Source of the DNA: Streptomyces sp. B93
GTDB taxonomy: Bacteria > Actinomycetota > Actinomycetes > Streptomycetales > Streptomycetaceae
DNA length: 64,000 nucleotides
Direction of reading: 5' to 3'
Assembly (NCBI RefSeq): GCF_018070565.1
Contig: NZ_JAGPXL010000037.1
Coordinates: forward strand, 1-64,000
Positions within the stretch are counted from its first letter, which is position 1, and each line of letters begins with the position of its first letter. A program made the translations under genes and the position numbers. Shown here piece after piece: positions 54,788 to 63,569 of the stretch. The notes under the pieces were generated by a model. The model was given only the letters and a program-made list of their open reading frames with translations, ran no database searches and was not told the DNA's origin.

Positions 54788-55807
54788 GTGACCGACCACG
54801 GACCCTTCGACGTCGTCGCCCTCGGCGAGTCCATGGTCACGTTCCTGCCCACCCGACCCGGCCGCCTCGCCGACGTCCCCTCCTTCGACCGCGGCATCGG
54901 CGGCGCCGAGTCCAACGTGGCCTGCGCGCTGGCCGCCGCCGGACACCGCACCCGGTGGGTGAGCCGGGTCGGCGCCGACGGGTTCGGCGACCACCTGGTC
55001 GCGGCCGTCGCCTCCTACGGCGTCGACGTGTCCCAGGTGGCCCGCGACCCCGGCCGCCCCACCGGTGTCTACTTCCGCACCGCCGGGGACCGGGCCACCG
55101 ACGCCCACGAGGTGGCCTACTACCGCGCCGGGTCGGCGGCCTCCGCGATGACACCGGGGAACGTGGACCTCACGGCGGTGCGCCACGCACGCATCCTGCA
55201 CCTGTCCGGCATCACCGCCGCGCTCTCCGACGGCTGCCTGGAACTGGTCCGGGAACTGACGGCCCCCCGACGGGGCCGCCCGCTCGTCTCCTTCGACGTC
55301 AACCACCGGCCCGGACTGTGGCGGGACGCGGACGGCTCCGCCCTGCTGCGGGACCTCGCGCGCCGCGCCGACCTCGTCTTCGTCGGCGAGGACGAGGCCT
55401 GGGGACTCGACGGCCCCCGCGCCGTGCGCGCCGCTCTCCCCGAACCCGAGGTGCTGGTCGTCAAGCAGGGCCCCGCCGGAGCCACCGCCTTCCACGGGCC
55501 GCACGCCACCTTCGTACCGGCCCTCGACGTGGACGTCGTCGCCGAGGTCGGCGCCGGGGACGCCTTCGCCGCCGGGTTCCTCTCCGCCACCCTGCGCGCC
55601 CTCGCCGTCCGCGACCGCCTCCGCCACGGCCACCTCTGGGCCGCCGCCGCCCTCACCGCCCCCGGCGACCTCGTCGCACCCCCGGCCCGCGACCACGCCG
55701 ACCGCCTCGCCGCCCTCGACGACGAGACGTGGGGGAGACTTCGACTCGGCCCCGGCTGGACCGACGACACCAGGCAGCCGGGCGAGGAGGAGGTACCCAC
55801 CCCATGA
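54788..55807 (+). CDS. PfkB-family sugar kinase (2-keto-3-deoxygluconate kinase-like)
   Basis: The 339-residue ribokinase-type kinase starts at GTG 54788 after GAGGAGA. GGAESNVACALA is the substrate lid motif and EVGAGDAFAAGF carries catalytic D258. The N-terminal FDVVALGESMVTFLPTRPGR resembles 2-keto-3-deoxygluconate kinases. It is unusual beside D-amino-acid enzymes. It shares a transcript with IclR and RidA (stop overlaps next start by four bases) and perhaps handles a keto-acid or sugar acid made from the same substrate. Confidence 0.9.
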   Translation: MTDHGPFDVVALGESMVTFLPTRPGRLADVPSFDRGIGGAESNVACALAAAGHRTRWVSRVGADGFGDHLVAAVASYGVDVSQVARDPGRPTGVYFRTAGDRATDAHEVAYYRAGSAASAMTPGNVDLTAVRHARILHLSGITAALSDGCLELVRELTAPRRGRPLVSFDVNHRPGLWRDADGSALLRDLARRADLVFVGEDEAWGLDGPRAVRAALPEPEVLVVKQGPAGATAFHGPHATFVPALDVDVVAEVGAGDAFAAGFLSATLRALAVRDRLRHGHLWAAAALTAPGDLVAPPARDHADRLAALDDETWGRLRLGPGWTDDTRQPGEEEVPTP

Positions 55808-56565
55808 GCCAGACCGTCGACCGCGCGCTGACCATCCTGCCGCTGCTCGCCGAGGGCCCCGCCGATCTCGGACAGGTCGCCGACCGTCTCGGCGTCCACA
55901 AGTCCACCGCCCTGCGGCTGCTGCGCACCCTGCACGACCACGGCTTCGTCTACCGCCAGTCCGACCAGCGCTACCGGCTCGGCGCCCGGCTCTTCGCCCT
56001 CGCCCAGGAGGCCATGGAGAACCTCGACATCCGCGAGATCGCCCACCCCCACCTCGTACGGCTGAACGAACAGTGCGGACACACCGTGCACCTCGCCGTC
56101 CACGAGGAGAACGAGGTGCTCTACATCGACAAGGTCGACAGCCGCTACCCGGTGCGGATGTACTCACGCATCGGCAAACCGGTCGCCATCACCGTCGCGG
56201 CCGTCGCCAAACTCCTCCTCGCCGATCTCCCCGAGCCCGAGCGCCGCGCCCTCGCGGAGAAGCTCGACTACCCCCTCTACACGGCCCGTTCGACACCCAG
56301 CGCCCCCGCGTTCCTGCGGGAGCTGGAGAAGGTGCGCGAACAGGGCTGGGCCACCGACCTCGGCGGCCACGAGGAGTCCATCAACTGCGTCGCGGCCCCC
56401 ATCCGGGGCGCCGACGGCCGGGTCGTCGCCGCGATGTCGGTCTCGGCGCCCAACGTCGTCGTCACCGCCGACGAACTCCTCACCCTGCTCCCGCTGGTGC
56501 GCCGTACGGCGGACGCGATCAGCGGGGAGTACTCCGGCAGGACACCAGGACTCGCAACCCCGTAA
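55804..56565 (+). CDS. IclR-family transcriptional regulator
   Basis: The 253-residue regulator has an N-terminal winged helix (SQTVDRALTILPLLAEGPAD, HKSTALRLLRTLHDHGFV) and a C-terminal effector domain (EVLYIDKVDSRYPVRMYSRI, GHEESINCVAAPI). Its start overlaps the kinase stop (ATGA). The two inverted repeats upstream of the operon are its likely binding sites. The ligand could be a D-amino acid or the kinase substrate. Confidence 0.93.
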   Translation: MSQTVDRALTILPLLAEGPADLGQVADRLGVHKSTALRLLRTLHDHGFVYRQSDQRYRLGARLFALAQEAMENLDIREIAHPHLVRLNEQCGHTVHLAVHEENEVLYIDKVDSRYPVRMYSRIGKPVAITVAAVAKLLLADLPEPERRALAEKLDYPLYTARSTPSAPAFLRELEKVREQGWATDLGGHEESINCVAAPIRGADGRVVAAMSVSAPNVVVTADELLTLLPLVRRTADAISGEYSGRTPGLATP

Positions 56566-56574
56566 GGACCCCCC

Positions 56575-56985
56575 GTGACAGAGAAGACCGCCCTCACCCC
56601 CAAGACCCACACCACCCCGCCCGCGAAGTTCTCCCACGGCGTCCGCAAGGGCAACATCCTCCAGGTCGCGGGCCAGGTCGGCTTCCTCCCCGCCGAGGAG
56701 GGCAGGCCGCCCACGCCCGCCGGACCCACCCTGCGCGAACAGACCCTCCAGACCCTCGCCAACGTCAAGGCGATCCTCGAGGCGGGCGGCGCGTCCTGGG
56801 ACGACGTGATGATGATCCGCGTCTACCTCACGGACGTCGACCACTTCGCCGAGATGAACGAGATCTACGACGCCTACTTCGAGGCCCAGGGCCTGACCCA
56901 GCCGCCCGCCGCCCGCACGACCGTGTACGTCGGCCTGCCCGCGGGGCTGCTCATCGAGATCGACGCGCTGGCCGTGCTCGGCTGA
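56575..56985 (+). CDS. RidA/YjgF-family reactive-intermediate deaminase
   Basis: The 136-residue trimeric-type protein starts at GTG 56575. The catalytic arginine is R114 (PPAARTTVYVGLPAGLL). RidA proteins hydrolyse reactive enamine and imine products released by PLP dehydratases. That links it to the D-serine dehydratase-like enzyme encoded in the divergent transcript of the same cluster, whose dehydration of D-Ser or D-Thr would release aminoacrylate or 2-aminocrotonate. Confidence 0.93.
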   Translation: MTEKTALTPKTHTTPPAKFSHGVRKGNILQVAGQVGFLPAEEGRPPTPAGPTLREQTLQTLANVKAILEAGGASWDDVMMIRVYLTDVDHFAEMNEIYDAYFEAQGLTQPPAARTTVYVGLPAGLLIEIDALAVLG

Positions 56986-57055
56986 CGGGCATGTTCGTGT
57001 AACGATGCCGGGGCTGGCTGTGTCCGGCACAGGTTCGTGGACCATACTGCCCGCT

Positions 57056-57598
57056 GTGGAGCAGCGCATAGGTTCGAGCAGCCAGCCCCTGGAAGGCGCC
57101 GGATTCGACCCGGCCTTCGTCCCCGGGCTCACCTCACCCGCGTCCGGGAAGTCCGGGAAGTCCGGGAAGGACGACGCCCCCGAGGTCACCGACGAGGTCG
57201 AGCCGGAGTCGGAGGAGGCGGAGGAGGCGGTCGAGGCCGAGGCCGAGGTCGAGGAAGAGGCTTCGGAAGACGCCGCCTCGGAGGTGGAAGACGCCGTCGA
57301 TGGCCCCGTCTTCGAGGCCGCCGACCGCCGGGCCCGTATCGTCGCCGACCGCAGGGGCGTACGACTCTCCCTGGACGACCAGGCGTGCGAGTTCCGCTGG
57401 GACGAGATCGGGGCGGTGGAGACGGAGACCGGGCGCTTCGGCAAGCGGTACACCATCACCGTGCACACCCCTGACCGGCGCTGGTACCCGATCGAGATCG
57501 AGGCGCCGGCCAGGAGCCGCTTCAAGGAGTGGGACGAGAAGCTGGACGCCGTCCTCGACGCGTACTTCGAGGACGACGCCGAGCAACCGGCCGACTAG
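57056..57598 (+). CDS. Acidic hypothetical protein, probably leaderless
   Basis: The 180-residue protein starts at GTG 57056 (VEQRIGSSSQPLEG). CATACT at 57042-57047 would place the transcription start on or near that codon, so the mRNA may be leaderless. The middle holds a SGKSGKSGK tandem and then about 50 residues that are mostly Glu/Ala/Val. The C-terminal 75 residues form a compact beta-rich domain (ADRRGVRLSLDDQACEFRW, RYTITVHTPDRRWYPIEIE). I do not recognise the family. The acidic tract is likely disordered. Confidence 0.8.
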   Translation: MEQRIGSSSQPLEGAGFDPAFVPGLTSPASGKSGKSGKDDAPEVTDEVEPESEEAEEAVEAEAEVEEEASEDAASEVEDAVDGPVFEAADRRARIVADRRGVRLSLDDQACEFRWDEIGAVETETGRFGKRYTITVHTPDRRWYPIEIEAPARSRFKEWDEKLDAVLDAYFEDDAEQPAD

Positions 57599-57610
57599 GG
57601 TCTGCCCTGG

Positions 57611-58966
57611 TCAGCAGTACTGGGCCTGCTTGCCGATCGAGCGGTACATGCAGTCCGAGTTCTCCAGGAGCTGGAGCACGGCGTCCCGGTTCCGGGACGT
57701 CTCCCGCTCGATGACCTCGTCGGGCGGGTAGAAGCCGCCGCCGGAGCTGCTGCGCGGATACATCTCGAAGGTGTAGCCGAAGATCTTGTGCACGCCCCAG
57801 AGGTAGTCGTCGATCGACCCGTCGGTGATGTAGAGGTCGCTGGACTGCTCCGGCGTGTAGCCGTTGCTGGCGGCCATCTTCTGACCCACCGTCGCGAACG
57901 CGTTGCGGTCGTCGGCGGTCATGCCGGGGGCGGTGTCGGCGTAGGTGTAGCCGTACGGCCACAGGATCAGCTCGCTGTACGTGTGGAAGTCGACGCCCGT
58001 CTTGATCTGCTGCACCCCGCCGACGACGCGGCTGCGCACGAAGTTGGCGACCACCCGGACCTCGGGGGCGGACTCGGGCGCCGCGCCGCGGTAGGTCTCG
58101 GAGGACGTGGAGCCGGAGGAGCCGCCGCAGCAGCCCCACTGGTAGTTCCAGTTCCGGTTGAGGTCCGTACCGACGTACGAGGAGCCGGAGTTGGGCTGGC
58201 GGTTCTTGCGCCAGGAGCGGTAGGAGCCGGTGGCGATGTCGTACTCGCCGCCGTCCGGGTTGAGGTCGGGGATGATCCAGATCTCGCGGTTGTTCACCAT
58301 GTTGGTGACGCGGGAGTCGCTGCCGTAGTCGCTGGTCAGCTCGCGCAGCAGATAGAGCGCCATTTCCACGGTGAGGTGCTCGCGGGCGTGCTGGTGGTGG
58401 GTGAACAGCACCTCGGGCTCGGACTCGTCGGTGTTGACGTTGTCGCTGATCTTGATGGCGACGATGTTGCGGCCCTGGTAGGAGGTGCCGATGACGCGCT
58501 GGCTGGCGATGGAGGGGTTGGCCGAGACGATGGAGTTGATCTCGCTCGTCATCTCCGCGTAGTTGTGGTAGCGCGAGTCGGCCGACGGGAAGTCGTAGAG
58601 GCGGATGTCGTCGGCGGCCGACGACCGGTCCGGGACCTCGCCGAGCGCGGTGACGTCGTAGCCGAGGCCACGCAGGGCGCGGATCTGGTCGGCGCGGCCG
58701 GAGACGACCACGCCGTGGCCGTGGACCTCGTCGACGGTGACGCCGGTGCGCATCAGCACCGTACGGGACTTGGCGTCCGAGTGCATGTGGACCTCGTACT
58801 GGCGGATGTCGTCCGCCGAGGCCACCGTCTTGCGTTCGCCGCCGCTCGCGGTGGCGTCGGTCGTGGTGACGGCGAGGGGGGCGGCGAGTGCGAAGGCCGC
58901 GAGGGCGGCCAGTGCGGCGGTGCGTCTGCCGGGTCGCGCGCCTGCGCCGCGTATGCGAAGTCGCAT
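57611..58966 (-). CDS. Secreted M14 zinc carboxypeptidase
   Basis: The 451-residue exported enzyme starts at ATG 58966 behind AAGGAGACTTC. A signal peptide ends near residue 40, and a propeptide-like region extends to about 125. The M14 domain contains zinc ligands H193 and E196 (HQHAREH), the substrate arginine in [15 protein letters not shown] and [12 protein letters not shown], and the catalytic glutamate in YTFEMYP. An odd Cys/Gly/Ser-rich insert ([13 protein letters not shown]) follows. It should remove C-terminal residues from extracellular peptides. Confidence 0.95.
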   Translation of the reverse strand: MRLRIRGAGARPGRRTAALAALAAFALAAPLAVTTTDATASGGERKTVASADDIRQYEVHMHSDAKSRTVLMRTGVTVDEVHGHGVVVSGRADQIRALRGLGYDVTALGEVPDRSSAADDIRLYDFPSADSRYHNYAEMTSEINSIVSANPSIASQRVIGTSYQGRNIVAIKISDNVNTDESEPEVLFTHHQHAREHLTVEMALYLLRELTSDYGSDSRVTNMVNNREIWIIPDLNPDGGEYDIATGSYRSWRKNRQPNSGSSYVGTDLNRNWNYQWGCCGGSSGSTSSETYRGAAPESAPEVRVVANFVRSRVVGGVQQIKTGVDFHTYSELILWPYGYTYADTAPGMTADDRNAFATVGQKMAASNGYTPEQSSDLYITDGSIDDYLWGVHKIFGYTFEMYPRSSSGGGFYPPDEVIERETSRNRDAVLQLLENSDCMYRSIGKQAQYC

Positions 58967-59303
58967 GAAGTCTCCTTGTACTCCAGGAATTCCGGGGTCG
59001 CCGGAAGTGGGGAGGGAGTGGAGCGGGGGGTGGTGCTTTCGTGCGACGTGCTGGTGGTGCGGCGCTCATGGTTGAGGGAGTGGCATGAGCAGGTCAAGAG
59101 CGGAACGTGGTCTGGTGGCCTGAACCGCTCGAAAATCAGCCGCGCAGTGTACGCGGATGCCGGGCGCCCGGCGGAGCGTGCGGCGAAGAGCACCCGTGGG
59201 TGTGATGGGGGCGTGCATATATGTGAGGCGCGGCGAGAGGGTGAGGGGGAAGAGCCACAACGAACCGGGGGAAATCCCCCACCCTGAAGAGGACTGGCTG
59301 ATC
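58967..59303. other. Divergent intergenic region, carboxypeptidase / LuxR regulator
   Basis: No gene is visible in this 337-bp gap. A CATATATG palindrome at 59216-59223 is the AT-richest spot and may be part of the regulator's promoter. Nothing else stands out. Confidence 0.4.
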
Positions 59304-61898
59304 ATGGGCGGATCAGCGCCGCGACGGGAGAGCCCGCTGCCGGTCGAGACGACGAGCTTCGTCGACCGGCGTGCCGAACTCGCCGAGGGCCGCGAACTCC
59401 TCGCCCGGGCCCGCCTGGTGACCCTCACCGGACCCGGCGGCGTCGGCAAGACCCGCCTCGCCGTCCGCATCGCGGCCCGCGTCGCCCGCGCCTTCCCGGA
59501 CGGCGTCCGCTTCGTGACCCTGTCCGGGCTGCACGACCCCCACCTCGTCCCGCACGCCGTCGCCGACGCGCTCGGCCTCCACGACCACTCCAGCCGCCCA
59601 CCGCTGGACGCCCTCGTGGAACGGGTACGCGACCGGCGGCTGCTGCTCGTCGTCGACAACTGCGAGCACCTGCCGGACGCCTGCGCCGGCCTCGCCGCCG
59701 CCCTGCTGCACGGCACCACCGGCATCCGGCTCCTCGCCACCAGCAGACACCGGCTCGGGCTCACCGAGGAACACCTCATGGACGTACGGCCGCTGCGGGT
59801 GCCCGACCCGGACGCCGGGCTCACCCCCGCCGACGACACCAGCCCCGCGCTGGCCCTCTTCGCCGACCGGGCCGCCGCCGTCGTCCCCGGCTTCCGGCTC
59901 ACCGACGGCAACCGGGCCGCCGTCGCCCGGCTCTGCGCCCGCCTCGACGGACTGCCGCTCGCCATCGAACTCGCCGCGGTGCGCATGCGCGTCCTCGGCG
60001 TCGAACAGCTCCTCGCCCGCCTCGACGACCGCTACCGCCTGCTGACCACCGGCAGCCGCGCCGTCCTGCCGCGCCACCAGACGCTGCGCGCGGCGGTCGA
60101 CTGGAGCCACGACCTGTGCACCGAGACGGAGCGCGTGGTGTGGGCCCGGCTCTCCGTCCTCGCCGGAACCTTCGACCTGGAGGCCGCCGAGGCGGTGGCC
60201 GCGGACGGCGAACACATCCGGCCCCACGACGTCCTGGAGGCGGTCGCGGGCCTCATGGACAAGTCCGTCCTGACCCGCCAGCCACCGGAGGAGGCCGGGA
60301 CGGGGCCGCTCGGGGCGGGGACGGACGGGGGTGTGGTGGCTGGTTGTGGAGCGGGCGAGGACCCGGGGGCCGATTGCTGGGCGGGCGAGGGCCCGGGGGG
60401 CTGTCGTGGCGACGGTCCGGTGGCCGGTTGCGGGGCGGGCGGAGACCCCGGGGACCGTGTCGGACGGCCCGGTGCCGGGGTGCCTCGGCGTTGTGGGGGT
60501 CGGGTCGGTGCCCGCGTGGCGGGCGGGGGCGCGGGTGCCCAGGGGGTGTCGGCCGCGGCCGTGCGGTACCGGCTTCTCGACACGCTGCGGCACTACGGCC
60601 TCGAGAAGCTGCGGGAGCGGCCCGGCGAGGAGGCGGCCGCGCGGCGGCGGGGGCGGGACTGGGTCGTGGGGCGGGTGGCCGGGTGCGAAGGGGCGTGGTT
60701 CGGGCCGGGACAGCGGGGGATCGTGGCGCGGCTGCGGGCCGACCGGGACAGCCTGCGGGCCGCCCTCGACTTCAGCCTGCGCACCCCCGGCGAGGCGCTC
60801 ACCGGGCTGCGGCTCGCCGGGGACCTGTGGTTCTACTGGCACGCCTGCGGAGCCCCCCGCGAGGGCCGCCACTGGATCGAACGCGCCCTCGACGCCAACC
60901 CGGAGGACACCCGCGAACGCGCCCGCGGCCTGTGGGTCTCCGGGCTGCTCGCCGCCGTCACCCAGGACCTCGCCCTCGGCCGCCGCCGCGCCGAGCACGC
61001 CCGCGCCCTCGCCCTGCGCCTCGGCGACGAGGCCGAGGCCGCGCACGCCGGGTACGTCGTCGGGGTCATCCAGCTGTTCGGCGACGACCTCACCGGCGCC
61101 CTCGACCACTTCCGCTCCGGCGTCGCCCGCGGCCCCCTCCCGGGGCAGCACCTCAGCCTCGTGGCGCTCGACCGGGTCGAACTGGCCTGCGCCCTGTCGT
61201 TCCTGGGGCGGCCCGACGAGGCCATCGCCGTGTGCGAGGAGACCCGCGAGCTGTGCGAGGCGCACGGCGAGGAGTGGGTGCTGTCGTACGTGCTGCGCAT
61301 GCTCGCGCTGGCCCGCAAGGTCAAGGGGGAGCGGGGCCCGGCCGAGCGGCACGCCCGCGACGCCCTGCGGCTGAAACTCGCCGTGCACGACGTCATCGGC
61401 ATCGGCCTCACCCTGGACCTGCTCGCCGAGATCGCCTCGTACGGCACCCGCGCCGAACTCGAACGCGCCGCCGTCCTGCTCGGCGCCGCCGACCGCGTCT
61501 GGGCCGACATCGACCGCGGCCGCTGGGGCTCCGCGGCCCTCGCCGGCGCCCGCCAGGGCAGCGAGGGCCGGTCCCGCGGCGCCCTCGGCGACGACACCTA
61601 CCGCCGCCGCTACGACCACGGCGCCGGACTCACCCTCACCGAGGCCGCCGGTTACGCGCTGGAACGGCCCGACCCGCCCCGCCGCGACGACGGCGGGGGA
61701 GAAACCACCGGCACCCCGCTCACCCGACGCGAACGCCAGGTCGCCGAACTCGTCGCCGAGGGCCTGGGCAACCAGCAGATCGCCGACCGGCTCGTCATCG
61801 CCCGCCGCACCGCCGAGGGCCACGTCGAACGCATCCTCAGCAAGCTCGGCTTCAGCAACCGCAGCCAGATCGCCGCCTGGGTGACAGCCAGGCGCTGA
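59304..61898 (+). CDS. LAL-type LuxR-family regulator with ATPase domain
   Basis: The protein has 864 residues from ATG 59304 (GAGGAC upstream); an earlier start cannot be excluded. The N-terminal P-loop ATPase has GPGGVGKT at 43-50 and LLLVVDNCEHL as Walker B. A helical region and then TPR-like repeats (about 470-770) lead to a C-terminal LuxR helix-turn-helix (LTRRERQVAELVAEGLGNQQ). Residues 329-419 are an abnormal Gly/Ala/Pro/Cys-rich insert, described separately. It probably activates nearby or distant genes in response to a signal. Confidence 0.88.
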   Translation: MGGSAPRRESPLPVETTSFVDRRAELAEGRELLARARLVTLTGPGGVGKTRLAVRIAARVARAFPDGVRFVTLSGLHDPHLVPHAVADALGLHDHSSRPPLDALVERVRDRRLLLVVDNCEHLPDACAGLAAALLHGTTGIRLLATSRHRLGLTEEHLMDVRPLRVPDPDAGLTPADDTSPALALFADRAAAVVPGFRLTDGNRAAVARLCARLDGLPLAIELAAVRMRVLGVEQLLARLDDRYRLLTTGSRAVLPRHQTLRAAVDWSHDLCTETERVVWARLSVLAGTFDLEAAEAVAADGEHIRPHDVLEAVAGLMDKSVLTRQPPEEAGTGPLGAGTDGGVVAGCGAGEDPGADCWAGEGPGGCRGDGPVAGCGAGGDPGDRVGRPGAGVPRRCGGRVGARVAGGGAGAQGVSAAAVRYRLLDTLRHYGLEKLRERPGEEAAARRRGRDWVVGRVAGCEGAWFGPGQRGIVARLRADRDSLRAALDFSLRTPGEALTGLRLAGDLWFYWHACGAPREGRHWIERALDANPEDTRERARGLWVSGLLAAVTQDLALGRRRAEHARALALRLGDEAEAAHAGYVVGVIQLFGDDLTGALDHFRSGVARGPLPGQHLSLVALDRVELACALSFLGRPDEAIAVCEETRELCEAHGEEWVLSYVLRMLALARKVKGERGPAERHARDALRLKLAVHDVIGIGLTLDLLAEIASYGTRAELERAAVLLGAADRVWADIDRGRWGSAALAGARQGSEGRSRGALGDDTYRRRYDHGAGLTLTEAAGYALERPDPPRRDDGGGETTGTPLTRRERQVAELVAEGLGNQQIADRLVIARRTAEGHVERILSKLGFSNRSQIAAWVTARR
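60290..60560 (+). repeat. Repeat-rich insert within the LuxR-family gene
   Basis: The coding DNA here departs from the gene's normal codon pattern, with many GGT, GCT, TGT and GGA codons. It contains three imperfect copies of a 32-35-bp G-rich unit near 60335, 60370 and 60419. The reading frame stays open across it. Homologous regulators of this class usually pass directly from the ATPase/winged-helix region to the TPR part. Confidence 0.7.
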
Positions 61899-61951
61899 CG
61901 GAATCGCCACCCCCCGCCCCTCCGTCCCTCCGACCTACAGACAGGAACCCC

Positions 61952-62866
61952 ATGCCCCGACCAGCAGCCCCCGCCGCCCAGGGCACCTTCGACCACCGCA
62001 TGGCCGCCTTCGGCAGCGACGACGCGTTCCTCGCCGCCGCCCTGCCCTTCCTCACCGAGGGCCTCGCCGCCCCCGGCGAACCCGCGCCCGTCGCCATCGC
62101 CGCCCCCGCCAGGCTCGACCTGCTGTACGACGCCCTCGGGCCGGATGCCGAGCGGATCGGCCGCGTCCCGCACACCGACTGGTACACCGGCTCCGCCGCC
62201 AACGCCGTCGCCCGGGCCGCCGGTCACCTCGCCACCGACGCCGGGCCCGGTGGCCGCGTCCACCTCCTCATGGAGCCCGACTGGGGCGGCCGGGCCGGAC
62301 GCTCCGCCCGCGAGAGCGCCGAGTGGCTGCGCTACGAGGCGCTCGCCAACCTGCTCTTCGCCCCGTTCGCCACCACCGCCCTGTGCGTCTACGACACCCG
62401 CACCGCGGGCGCCGCCGTGGTCGCCGCCGCCCGCCGCGCCCACCCCCACACCGGCGACTACACCGACCCGGCCGTCCTCGCCGCCGAACTGGACGCCGTA
62501 CCCCTGCCGGAGGCCCCGGCGCACGCGCTGCGGCTGACCGGTGCCCCGGAACCGGCCGCCGTGCGCGCCTGGGCGGCCGGGCAGGGGCTAGCCCCCGCGG
62601 ACGCGGAGCTGTTCGGCGCCGCCGTCGACGAGGCCGCCGCCGCCGTGGGCCCGGTCTCCGGCGCCCTGCTGTGGGGCGCCGCCCCGGAGTGCGTCTGCGA
62701 ACTGCGCGCGACCCGCCCGGTCGCCGACCCGCTCGCCGGTTTCGTACCCCCGCCCGCCCCGCGCCCGGAGCGCGGACAGGGACTGTGGTTCGCGCGCCAG
62801 GTGTGCGCGTACGTCGACGTACGGGACGACGCCGGGGGCAGCTCGGTGCGCCTCCAGTTCACGTAG
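61952..62866 (+). CDS. MEDS-domain anti-sigma/histidine-kinase-like regulator
   Basis: The 304-residue protein starts at ATG 61952 behind ACAGGAACC. Residues 10-180 match the MEDS (methanogen/methylotroph sensor) fold found in Streptomyces regulatory proteins. Residues 195-300 resemble a degenerate GHKL ATP-binding domain (FGAAVDEAAAAVGPVSGALL, RGQGLWFARQVCAYVDV). The architecture fits anti-sigma-factor-like regulators that carry a sensor and an ATPase domain. It is 54 bp after the LuxR gene. Confidence 0.8.
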   Translation: MPRPAAPAAQGTFDHRMAAFGSDDAFLAAALPFLTEGLAAPGEPAPVAIAAPARLDLLYDALGPDAERIGRVPHTDWYTGSAANAVARAAGHLATDAGPGGRVHLLMEPDWGGRAGRSARESAEWLRYEALANLLFAPFATTALCVYDTRTAGAAVVAAARRAHPHTGDYTDPAVLAAELDAVPLPEAPAHALRLTGAPEPAAVRAWAAGQGLAPADAELFGAAVDEAAAAVGPVSGALLWGAAPECVCELRATRPVADPLAGFVPPPAPRPERGQGLWFARQVCAYVDVRDDAGGSSVRLQFT

Positions 62867-62988
62867 GGGGTGGGGTTCAGGTGGGGAAGCAAGGGGAGCC
62901 GGGGAAACCTGTGCGGACAGGGAACCGGGTAGGGAAACGGGTAGTCCTCCCCGTGTGCGCCGGCGCCACACCGGTCACCCTGGGGAGC

Positions 62989-63474
62989 ATGCTGGAACTC
63001 TCCGGGCGGCGCCTCCCGGACGACCGCGATCCCCGGTACGGCGCGTATCCGCAGCCCCCGCTGGGGGCCGGGCACGCGTGCGTCGAGTACGACCCCCGTC
63101 CCTCCGCCGTCCGTGAGGCCCGCGCCGAGGTCCGCAGACGGCTGGAGGAGTGGGGGCTCGCCGACCGGGACGACACGGTCGACACGGCGGAACTGCTGGT
63201 CAGCGAGCTGGCCACCAACGCCCTGCTGCACTCCGCCAGCCGGTTCCAGCTGACGCTGACCGCCGCGCACGGCGTCCTGCGCTGCGAGGTCGCCGACGCG
63301 GGCCGCCGCACCCCGCAGGTGCTCGACGCGGGCGCCTCGGAGAGCGGTCGGGGCATGTTCCTGGTGTCGGCGCTCGCCCTGCGCTGGGGCTGCCACCAGG
63401 ACGGGCCGGGCAAGACCGTGTGGTTCGAACTCGGCACCTGCGCGTGCGACGGCTGTGGACGGCGACAGCCGTAA
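62989..63474 (+). CDS. RsbW-like ATP-binding protein (anti-sigma kinase family)
   Basis: The 161-residue GHKL ATPase starts at ATG 62989; a GTG at 62953 is possible. The N-box reads LLVSELATNALLHSASRF, and the G1/G2 regions are EVADAGRRTP and GASESGRGMFLVSALALRWG. These are the hallmarks of the many RsbW/SpoIIAB-like proteins of Streptomyces, which bind or phosphorylate anti-sigma antagonists. It follows the MEDS-type gene and precedes an Nramp transporter. Confidence 0.88.
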   Translation: MLELSGRRLPDDRDPRYGAYPQPPLGAGHACVEYDPRPSAVREARAEVRRRLEEWGLADRDDTVDTAELLVSELATNALLHSASRFQLTLTAAHGVLRCEVADAGRRTPQVLDAGASESGRGMFLVSALALRWGCHQDGPGKTVWFELGTCACDGCGRRQP

Positions 63475-63495
63475 CCCGCGCACCGCACAAAGGTG

Positions 63496-63534
63496 GAGGG
63501 CGTGCGGAGATCCCCGTGATCCACGCACGCCCTC
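63496..63534. terminator. Hairpin after the RsbW-like gene
   Basis: An 11-bp stem (GAGGGCGTGCG and CGCACGCCCTC) with a 17-nt loop lies 21 bp after the stop codon and 36 bp before the Nramp start. Confidence 0.7.
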
Positions 63535-63569
63535 TTGCCCGCTCCCCGTCCTTCCGCTTTCTTGACCAC

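Noticed and set aside
59313-61910. Minus-strand frame of 865 codons opposite the LuxR-family gene
   Set aside because: Strong Walker A and LuxR helix-turn-helix motifs on the plus strand identify the real gene; the antisense product has no domain.
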